Of a DNA stretch of 11,709 bases, positions 5,647 to 11,709 are shown in pieces; the first letter of the stretch is position 1, and every line of letters starts with the position of its first letter. Both the position numbers and the translations under genes were made by a program. The notes under the pieces were generated by a model that was not told where the DNA came from, did not search any database, and saw only the letters and a program-made list of their open reading frames with translations. The DNA is from JAHEIJ01 sp040235565 (GTDB lineage: Bacteria > Pseudomonadota > Gammaproteobacteria > UBA6429 > Thiohalophilaceae): assembly GCA_040235565.1 (NCBI GenBank), contig JBECLA010000013.1, positions 1-11,709 on the forward strand, read 5' to 3'.

Positions 5647-6585
5647 ATGTCTTTGCTGGCTCCCTGGTCAAAACCCCACTATGTTAGCAGCTTGCCCCTG
5701 GTGGATGATGCCAGCCTGCAAGCGATTCATCACGCTGCCACAGCCAGTACCGCGCCGACGCTGGTCATCCAGCGAGAAGTTCAACAGCTGCTACTGGGGG
5801 AGCGGCAGTCGGTGTATGCCGGCAGTGGCTATGAATTTGCCGACAATGTGCCGTTGCAACGTGGAGATGATGCCCGGTTTATCAACTGGCGCGTGTTTGC
5901 ACGCACCGGTGAATACTACCGCAAGGCCTTTTACGAGGAACGACGCCCACAGGTCTGGTTAATTCTGGACCGTAGCAGCACGATGTGCTTTGGCACCCGC
6001 ACGCGACTCAAGCTCGCGCTGGCGGTGCAGCTGGCACTGTTTCATTTATTTGTAGCACAGCGCCAGCAATTACTCAGCGGCGCCATTTTGCTGGATGAAC
6101 AGGCCAACTGGATCAAGCCGGCCCAGAGCCAGGCGGCCGTGCAGGCACTCATTGCGCAGCTGCGGCAGTGTTGTGCAACACCGGTTGACCAGGCTAACCA
6201 ATACGGCCTGCGTGCCTTGTTGGCCCAGTTGGCCCTGCGTTTGCGCCCGGGTTGCATCGTCATCATTTACAGTGACTTTCACGATCTGCAGGCCGCTGAC
6301 ATGAATCTGCTGCATGCCCTGAGTGAAAAACACCGGGTGTTGACCCGCCATATCATTGATCGCTGTGAAGTCGATTTGCCGCTGTCCGGTCAGTATCGCT
6401 TTGCCGATCGTCATGACGGCCTGTCGGTTGATTGCAGTGATACCGCATTACGTGAACAGTATCACGAGCACATGCAGCAACATCACGCACAAATTGCCGG
6501 TTGGTTACAACAGGCTGGCTGTGATTATCAACGGTACCTGGCCGACGCAGAGCTGTTCGTTACCCCGGAGTCAGACAATGGCTAA
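5647..6585 (+). CDS. DUF58 protein with von Willebrand A-like fold
   Basis: The 312-residue protein is the DUF58 component that regularly follows MoxR. The signature QRGDDARFINWRVFARTGE (residues 71-89) is followed by KAFYEERRPQVWLILDRSSTM, which gives a metal-site-like DxSxT at Asp108, Ser110 and Thr112. A second acidic strand, IVIIYSDFHDL, comes later, as in von Willebrand A folds. No membrane helix is seen, so it is probably cytoplasmic and works at the membrane with the BatA and BatB proteins. The ATG at 5647 is preferred over an in-frame TTG at 5608 that would lie inside the MoxR gene. Its last eight bases overlap the DUF4381 gene, so translation is likely coupled. Confidence 0.92.
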   Translation: MSLLAPWSKPHYVSSLPLVDDASLQAIHHAATASTAPTLVIQREVQQLLLGERQSVYAGSGYEFADNVPLQRGDDARFINWRVFARTGEYYRKAFYEERRPQVWLILDRSSTMCFGTRTRLKLALAVQLALFHLFVAQRQQLLSGAILLDEQANWIKPAQSQAAVQALIAQLRQCCATPVDQANQYGLRALLAQLALRLRPGCIVIIYSDFHDLQAADMNLLHALSEKHRVLTRHIIDRCEVDLPLSGQYRFADRHDGLSVDCSDTALREQYHEHMQQHHAQIAGWLQQAGCDYQRYLADAELFVTPESDNG

Positions 6586-6994
6586 GGAAAAACTCATTGC
6601 GATGCAGTGGGTCGAGGTGATGCCGCCGGTCACGCCCGAACCGGTTTCGGTGTGGGTCTGGATCCTGGCCGGAGTATTGTTGCTGGGGATCACTGCGATC
6701 CTCTGGCGGTTATGGCGACGGCGACCACGCCAGTGTGCCTTGCGGCAATTGCGCCAATGTGAAAAGCAGTTGCGGGATACGGCGACGCAACCCAAACTGG
6801 TGGCCTGTCAGATGTACCGGGCCGTGCAAACGGTCATGCGCCGCATCCCGACGCTGCAATCGCAACGATTCGATCCGGCGTGGCCGGACTATTATCGGCG
6901 CCTGGCGCAGTGTGTGTTCCATGCACGCCAACCGGACCGGGCCGAGGTGCAGCTATTGCTGCAGGAAACCCGCGATCGGTTGCGGCACGGATGA
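6578..6994 (+). CDS. DUF4381 single-pass membrane protein
   Basis: The 138-residue protein has a short N-terminal leader containing MPPVTPEPVSVW, one membrane helix (about residues 24-46) flanked on the inside by a very basic WRLWRRRPR, then a helical cytoplasmic tail rich in Arg and Gln. Size, topology and position between DUF58 and BatA are those of DUF4381 proteins. Such proteins probably link the cytoplasmic and membrane parts of the system, but the role is not established. The start is ATG 6578 with GGAG (6567-6570) seven bases upstream. The frame stays open further upstream inside the DUF58 gene, but that part is overlap shadow. The start overlaps the DUF58 stop by eight bases, and BatA follows after 18 bases. 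Confidence 0.82.
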   Translation: MAKEKLIAMQWVEVMPPVTPEPVSVWVWILAGVLLLGITAILWRLWRRRPRQCALRQLRQCEKQLRDTATQPKLVACQMYRAVQTVMRRIPTLQSQRFDPAWPDYYRRLAQCVFHARQPDRAEVQLLLQETRDRLRHG

Positions 6995-7012
6995 GCAAGC
7001 CGGCTATCAGTC

Positions 7013-8068
7013 ATGACTGATTTTTTTTCCGCGATACATTTTAACCAGCTGCTATGGCTGTACACATTGCCTGTCTCACTACTGTTGCTGGCATGGCTGT
7101 TATGGCGCTGGCCGAACAGCCTGGGCAGTATGGCTTCCCTGTTTAGCGGGATGGCACAGCATATCTATCGACATCCACAACTCGCACAGTTGTACCTGGT
7201 CGCTCAGGGGCGGGTGCAACAACACAAAGCGCATGGCTGGGTCAGGCGTTTTATTACCTATGCTGTGCTCCTGGTGTTGATGCATGTCACTCTGGCGCAA
7301 CCCTATCGGCTGGGGCAACAATTGCCGGAACCGCAACGACACCGTGACATCCTGTTTATCGTCGATACCTCGGTAAGCATGGTGCTGCGGGATTACCTGG
7401 TGGCCGGGCAGCGCACCACGCGCATGCATATGCTCAAGGAAGTGTTACGGCACTTCGTCAGGGGTCTGCAGGGTAACCGCATCGGTCTTATCACCTTTTC
7501 GGAACAGGCTTATTACTATGTTCCATTAACCAATGATTACACCTTGCTGGAATACCAGATCCAGCGTCTGCAATCGGCCGTGCTGACCGGGCGCAGCAGT
7601 GATGTAAGCCGGGCCTTGTTATACAGTCTGCGCTGGGCGGCGCCCGAGACAGCAGCCAGGGACAATAACCCGGTACTGGTATTGATCAGTGATGTGAATC
7701 GTCCGGCAAGGGACATCGATCCGCGTGCGGCGGCCACCTATCTGGCCGAAAAAAAACTGCGTTTGCATGCCATCGCCATCGGTGCCGGCAGTTATGCCGC
7801 GGAAGAGCAGGACAGTGTTTCCCTGATTTATCACCCGGCAAGTTTTTCTCTGCTCGAAGAAATTGCCGCGGCCGGTCGGGGACGTTTTTTCTGGGCCAGG
7901 GATCAGGCTGCACTGAATGACGCGCTGAAGGTCATCAATCAGGCAGAACAACGCGAAATTGACAGTGAGCCGGAATTTATTCAGCACCCCTTGTATGGCT
8001 GGCCTTTGCTTGCCGCCCTGACCTGGCTCAGCCTCTGGCAAGCCCTGCCATTATTACGGTGGCGATGA
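7013..8068 (+). CDS. batA: BatA-type von Willebrand A membrane protein
   Basis: The 351-residue protein has the BatA topology: a hydrophobic helix at about 13-32, a second at about 80-95, a von Willebrand A domain (roughly 112-310), and a C-terminal helix at about 329-346. The metal-ion-dependent adhesion site is present as DTSVS (Asp118, Ser120, Ser122) and ISDV (Asp227). At the position where Thr is usual there is Ser196 in GRSSDVSRAL. The protein should bind a divalent ion and act in protein-protein contacts with BatB, BatD and MoxR at the inner membrane. The family was first linked to oxygen tolerance in Bacteroides, but its general function is open. The start ATG 7013 has no strong ribosome-binding site. 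The stop overlaps the next gene (ATGA at 8065-8068). Confidence 0.92.
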   Translation: MTDFFSAIHFNQLLWLYTLPVSLLLLAWLLWRWPNSLGSMASLFSGMAQHIYRHPQLAQLYLVAQGRVQQHKAHGWVRRFITYAVLLVLMHVTLAQPYRLGQQLPEPQRHRDILFIVDTSVSMVLRDYLVAGQRTTRMHMLKEVLRHFVRGLQGNRIGLITFSEQAYYYVPLTNDYTLLEYQIQRLQSAVLTGRSSDVSRALLYSLRWAAPETAARDNNPVLVLISDVNRPARDIDPRAAATYLAEKKLRLHAIAIGAGSYAAEEQDSVSLIYHPASFSLLEEIAAAGRGRFFWARDQAALNDALKVINQAEQREIDSEPEFIQHPLYGWPLLAALTWLSLWQALPLLRWR

Positions 8069-9894
8069 TGTTGAATGTCGTCAACGAAATTGAACTGCGT
8101 AACGCCTGGTGGTTATTGCTCGTCCTTCAACCATTGGTGCTGTTTTCTGTCGCCGCGGTATTTCGCTACTTGCGGCACGATGAATTTGCCGATCCCCAGT
8201 TATTACCCTGGGTGCGTCGCCAGCAATTGCAACGCAAACCGATCTATCTTTTGCGGTGGCTGTCGCTTTGCCTCGCCTGGTGTCTGCTGGCGCTGGCCAT
8301 GGCGGGTCCGCGTATCGCGCTACAAACGATCGACACGGGAGATGAACAGGCCACCGAGGTACAGGTTGTGGTGGATGTGTCGCGTTCGATGTCAGCCCGT
8401 GATGTGTTGCCGAGCCGTATTGAGCGCGCCCGGCTGGAACTAATGAATCTTATTGATAATGTCCGCGACACCCGTCTGGGGTTGCTGGTCTATGCCGCCC
8501 GTGCGCACGTGATGCTGCCACCGACGCAGGATAAAGAAGTCTTGCGCCATGCCGCGGGGCTGCTGCAGACAGGACACTTGCCGACCGAGGGTTCTGAACT
8601 GCTTGGCGCAGTGCGTTATGCGGCACAACAATTTACGCAACGGGATCAGCCGCGTGCCATTTTGTTAATCAGCGACGGTGAAATGCCTGATGATAATCAG
8701 ACTGAAATTGACGCCTTACTGACTGAGCTGAAACAGGCAAACATTCGCCTGTATGTGCTGGGGATGGGGACGCGGCAAGGCGCGCCCTTGCTGGGGGATG
8801 CACAGGGCTGGCTGCAACATGCCGGCCGTGCGGTGGTGGCACGCCTGCACAGTGAACGATTGCGGTTGCTGGCTGAAGGAGGAAACGGGCAGTATGCCGA
8901 AGTCAGTGACGACGATTCGGATTGGCAACTGTTGTATAACAATGGTATCGCGCGCCTGCAGGCGGCGAATCGGAAGGTTACCGTCGAAGACCAGATTATC
9001 TGGCGGGATCTGTCGGCCTGGTTTGTGCTGCCCGGTCTGGGCTTGTTGTTGCTGGCGTATCTGCATCTGCCCGTAAAGTCCGTGGCGAGTAACAAACCGG
9101 CATTGTTCATCCTGTGTGTCCTGCTGGGTAATGGCGGCAGTGTTCCCGCCGAAGCCGCAGTAATCAGTTATGCCGAGGCTTATGCGACTTACCGGCAGGG
9201 TGAATATCAACTGGCTGCCAAACAGTTTGCCCAGCTGAAAGGTTATCGTGCCCGTCTGGCTGAGGGAGTGAGTCACTACCAGTTGCAGGCCTATCAAGCG
9301 GCGGCGGCGAATTTCATCCAGGCCACGCTCGACGCCGAAACCGACCAACAGCGTGCCATGGCCCTGTTCAATCTGGGCAATGCCTATTTTAAACAGGACG
9401 CCTTTCTACAGGCCGAACAGGTGTATCGGGATGTGCTGCGGTATGTGCCCCGCTGGCAGGCCGTGCAGATCAATCTGGAGTACGCCCGGGTTCTGAAGGA
9501 AAAACAATCGGCAGCAGAGCCGGGCCTGGCGACGCGGGCCGGCAGCGGTAGTCGGTCAGCGCGTGTCGCTGATGATGTGGAGATCACGCAGGGACAACTG
9601 GGTCTCGATAGCAGTGAGAGTGAGACACAGACAGAACCGGCTCCGGCCGCCAACGGTGATCAACAAATGACGCTCACCCCACTGCAACAGGCGGCACCGG
9701 CGACAGAAAAGATCGAGCGGGAGGAAGACGTCAGCTGGAGTTACGATATCAATGATGCGTCTGGTATTCAGCGGCAACATACGCAGTTCAAGGTGGATGA
9801 AGCCGTTATCTGGCAACGCCTGTTTGAAATTGAAGAGGGTTTTCCCGCACCGCGAGAGCGACCGCACACCCTGCCCGGGACGGAACCATGGTAA
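8065..9894 (+). CDS. batB: Fused BatB/BatC: von Willebrand A domain plus TPR repeats
   Basis: About 609 residues in all. Positions here count from the GTG at 8059. Membrane helices lie at about 18-36, 63-83 and 321-338. The von Willebrand A domain between the last two has an adhesion-site motif DVSRS (Asp106, Ser108, Ser110), Ser179 in the Thr position, and ISDGE (Asp206). After the last helix come TPR-like helices (about 369-483; ALFNLGNAYFKQDAFLQAEQVYRDVL is the clearest) and a long low-complexity Ser/Glu/Gln tail. The membrane order is BatB, and the TPR part is what a separate BatC provides in Bacteroides, so this is a BatB-BatC fusion as often seen in proteobacteria. The TPR part is probably periplasmic. 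ATG 8065 gives an ATGA overlap with batA; GTG 8059 and ATG 8068 are alternatives. Confidence 0.92.
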   Translation: MMLNVVNEIELRNAWWLLLVLQPLVLFSVAAVFRYLRHDEFADPQLLPWVRRQQLQRKPIYLLRWLSLCLAWCLLALAMAGPRIALQTIDTGDEQATEVQVVVDVSRSMSARDVLPSRIERARLELMNLIDNVRDTRLGLLVYAARAHVMLPPTQDKEVLRHAAGLLQTGHLPTEGSELLGAVRYAAQQFTQRDQPRAILLISDGEMPDDNQTEIDALLTELKQANIRLYVLGMGTRQGAPLLGDAQGWLQHAGRAVVARLHSERLRLLAEGGNGQYAEVSDDDSDWQLLYNNGIARLQAANRKVTVEDQIIWRDLSAWFVLPGLGLLLLAYLHLPVKSVASNKPALFILCVLLGNGGSVPAEAAVISYAEAYATYRQGEYQLAAKQFAQLKGYRARLAEGVSHYQLQAYQAAAANFIQATLDAETDQQRAMALFNLGNAYFKQDAFLQAEQVYRDVLRYVPRWQAVQINLEYARVLKEKQSAAEPGLATRAGSGSRSARVADDVEITQGQLGLDSSESETQTEPAPAANGDQQMTLTPLQQAAPATEKIEREEDVSWSYDINDASGIQRQHTQFKVDEAVIWQRLFEIEEGFPAPRERPHTLPGTEPW

Positions 9895-11357
9895 TGCGGT
9901 TCTGGTTTCTGCTGTTAATGTGGTCGCTGGCTACCCTGGCTACCCTGGCTACGGCAGCGCCGCTGAACATCGTAGTTAAAGAAACCAACGTGGAATACGG
10001 CAAGCCGTTCCGGGTGACGCTGCAAGCCGATCAGCTCACCGTGTCGTTGGCAGAACTTGACTTTACCCCCTGGCAGGAAGATGTGATGGTGATCCGTCAG
10101 TCGGAGGTGCAATACGACGAGGCAACCGGTAGGCAGCGCTTACGCGTGCGGCTGTATCCCCGCCGCCAGGGGCGGCTTGCTCTGCCGGGGTTGTTGTTTG
10201 CCGGGGTACACACTTCGCCTCTGCAGCTCACCGTTGTGCCGGCGGTCGACAGCAAAACCCGACAGCCCATCGAGTTTACCTGCCAGACATCCACGACCGC
10301 GCCATACCAGCAACAGCAGGTGACGATTGCCTGTCAGGCCGGCATGCAGGCGGAACATGTGGTGTTTGAATTCCCGCTTGCCGGTCTGGGCGGAGCAGAA
10401 CTGTTTCCCATGCAGGTCGTGCATGAATTGCCATCCGAATCCGGCAAGCCACGCAACCGGCATCATGTGGGGTGGGTTGTCATCCCTGCTCGTCACGGGC
10501 AACAGCAATTTGATTTACCGCCAATTCATCTGGTGCGTGACGGCGTTATCACGCATCGCTTTTATTTACCGCGCTTGCAACTGGATGTGCAGGCCCTGCC
10601 CGTTTATCTACCGGGGACCGTTCCGGTTGGTAGCGTCAGGGTGACCCGCTATGGCCTTGCAGAAACCCTGCTCTGGCCGGCGACACTGGCCACGCTGGAA
10701 ATGCGGTTGCAGGTGGAGGGGGTGCCCGTGAACCTGATACCCGACTACGCGAGCCATCTGCGCAGTGATGCCCAGCTACAGTTTTATGCGGCAAAAACCC
10801 ACTCTGAACAACGGGTGGACAAGAACGGTTTGCAGCAGGATATCAGTTACTCTGTTCCGCTGCTTGCCCGCAGCCAGGGCTGGTATCGGATCCCGGCGCT
10901 GCGTCTGCAGTACTTTGAACCCGGGAGTGGCACGATAAAGACCATGATGGTGCCCGGGCAAGCTGTCATTATCCTGGGCATCTGGACCAGACTGGGCATG
11001 GCGGCCCTCGTGCTTGTGCTAGGCGGCGTGATATTGCGCGTGATCTATGTCTGGCTGCGGCGTGTTATTGTCCGGTTCAGCACCTACCGTGCGGCCCTGG
11101 TACACCTTGGAAAGACCCCGAGCCAAGCCACGATCAGACAGGCCATGCGGTTGATGGCCCGGGCTGAAGGCTGGTCGGGGAATCTGACGTATCACCAGTG
11201 GCATGAAAAAATGCAGCGCAAGGTTACCGGGGCACGCGACTTTCCCTGTTTGCAACTTTATGAGTTGAGTTATGCCGGGGTTGCGCACGACCTGCATATG
11301 TTTCGTGAAGCATTACAGCATTTGTGTCGACAGCGGCTGTATACAATTTTTATTTGA
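9888..11357 (+). CDS. batD: BatD-family protein
   Basis: The 489-residue protein begins with a signal peptide (about residues 1-24, ending ATAA), has a large beta-rich, immunoglobulin-like periplasmic part (about 25-360), one membrane helix (about 367-390), a basic stop-transfer stretch (VWLRRVIVRFSTYR), and a cytoplasmic tail of about 90 residues. PRRQGRLALPGLLF and ARSQGWYRIPALRLQYF are the repeated beta-domain endings (GxxxIPxLxL-like) typical of BatD. It is the last gene of the operon, expected to act in the periplasm with BatA and the BatB/C TPR part. The ATG at 9888 overlaps the BatB/C stop by seven bases. A second in-frame ATG at 9894 sits at a better distance from GGA and gives an equally good signal peptide. 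Confidence 0.88.
   Translation: MVMRFWFLLLMWSLATLATLATAAPLNIVVKETNVEYGKPFRVTLQADQLTVSLAELDFTPWQEDVMVIRQSEVQYDEATGRQRLRVRLYPRRQGRLALPGLLFAGVHTSPLQLTVVPAVDSKTRQPIEFTCQTSTTAPYQQQQVTIACQAGMQAEHVVFEFPLAGLGGAELFPMQVVHELPSESGKPRNRHHVGWVVIPARHGQQQFDLPPIHLVRDGVITHRFYLPRLQLDVQALPVYLPGTVPVGSVRVTRYGLAETLLWPATLATLEMRLQVEGVPVNLIPDYASHLRSDAQLQFYAAKTHSEQRVDKNGLQQDISYSVPLLARSQGWYRIPALRLQYFEPGSGTIKTMMVPGQAVIILGIWTRLGMAALVLVLGGVILRVIYVWLRRVIVRFSTYRAALVHLGKTPSQATIRQAMRLMARAEGWSGNLTYHQWHEKMQRKVTGARDFPCLQLYELSYAGVAHDLHMFREALQHLCRQRLYTIFI
9927..9953 (+). repeat. Three 9-bp tandem repeats in the signal-peptide region of batD
   Basis: Units CTGGCTACC (9927-9935), CTGGCTACC (9936-9944) and CTGGCTACG (9945-9953) run in frame and encode Leu-Ala-Thr three times, making the hydrophobic core of the signal peptide. 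Units are identical but for the last base. Slippage at such a repeat would add or remove whole codons in groups of three and change the core length without breaking the frame. Confidence 0.85.
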
Positions 11358-11709
11358 TTCATAGCAAAGACTGCAGGTGGAGATGAGGTGAAAAAAAATA
11401 AGTCAGGGTCGTAACACAGTGTTTGTCTAATATAGTCGCCACTGTATCAGATAGAACAATGTTTTAAATAATAGGATCCTGAGCGCAGAAAAACCACTCC
11501 TCAAGGATGAAACCGCTGTTATTAAAAGAGTAAAACGGTCCCTTCTGGCTACTGGTCTATTTTGCGCCCGGTTCAGTTTGTGCACGGACGCAATCGGGTG
11601 CACATGCCATGGCCAGGTACAGTCAGTACAATGGTCATCATTGCAGCGCTACATGGGTTATTCGTTGTATGTTCGTCGTAATCAGTCGCAGCCGGGGCCA
11701 TATGATAAG
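11358..11709. other. Region downstream of the bat operon with no secure gene
   Basis: The last 352 bases carry no confident gene and no clear terminator hairpin after batD. A possible promoter is TTGTCT (11423-11428), 16 bases, TATCAG (11445-11450), overlapped by an inverted repeat ACAGTG (11416-11421) / CACTGT (11440-11445). A plus-strand frame is open from after a TAG near 11452 to the window end, but it has no ATG or usual start before its internal Met; another frame reads MPWPGTVSTMVIIAALHGL and stops near 11680. A gene may begin just beyond the window or be broken here. Confidence 0.35.

Noticed and set aside
6356..6577. Upstream extension of the DUF4381 reading frame inside the DUF58 gene
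   Set aside because: The ATG at 6578 has a GGAG site at good distance and gives the expected size; the upstream part is cysteine- and serine-rich overlap shadow.
8716..9348. Minus-strand 210-codon frame opposite the BatB/C gene
   Set aside because: It is an antisense shadow with no ribosome-binding site and no family features; the plus-strand protein is well supported.

Overview
The window looks like chromosomal DNA from a Gram-negative proteobacterium, most likely a gammaproteobacterium. This is inferred from the gene order MoxR ATPase, DUF58, DUF4381, von Willebrand A protein, fused von Willebrand A/TPR protein, BatD, and from the moderately GC-rich coding sequence. No rRNA, tRNA, CRISPR array or intact mobile element is visible, so the species cannot be fixed.

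Layout. (1) 20-1576: a minus-strand metallo-beta-lactamase-fold gene faces away from a plus-strand TetR-family regulator. Their promoters overlap in a 174-bp gap, which suggests local control of the hydrolase by the regulator. (2) 1577-3330: a visibly more AT-rich accessory stretch. It holds a small protein with one membrane segment and a winged-helix domain (1795-2271), a convergent orphan gene of 148 codons (2310-2756), and a doubtful cysteine-rich frame (2904-3215). A short intergenic motif resembles flanks of REP-type transposase genes. (3) 3331-4558: a tight three-gene cassette made of a GerW/YtfJ-family protein, a DUF2953 membrane protein (the family of Bacillus YtfI, which neighbours YtfJ there), and an 87-residue protein that looks like a shrunken copy of the first. 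(4) 4668-11357: a complete six-gene MoxR/Bat operon with overlapping or closely spaced genes. (5) 11358-11709: no gene can be called confidently.

How the parts may work together. In the Bat operon the MoxR AAA+ ATPase probably acts as a chaperone-like remodeller. It would serve the metal-binding von Willebrand A proteins (DUF58, BatA, BatB/C), which sit at the inner membrane with the DUF4381 protein and the periplasmic, membrane-anchored BatD. The exact substrate of such operons is not settled. The YtfJ-DUF2953-mini-YtfJ cassette lies directly upstream on the same strand but probably ends before a separate promoter for moxR. Its families are best known from spore-forming Firmicutes, so its presence with an extra degenerate YtfJ-like gene is the most interesting point of the window.
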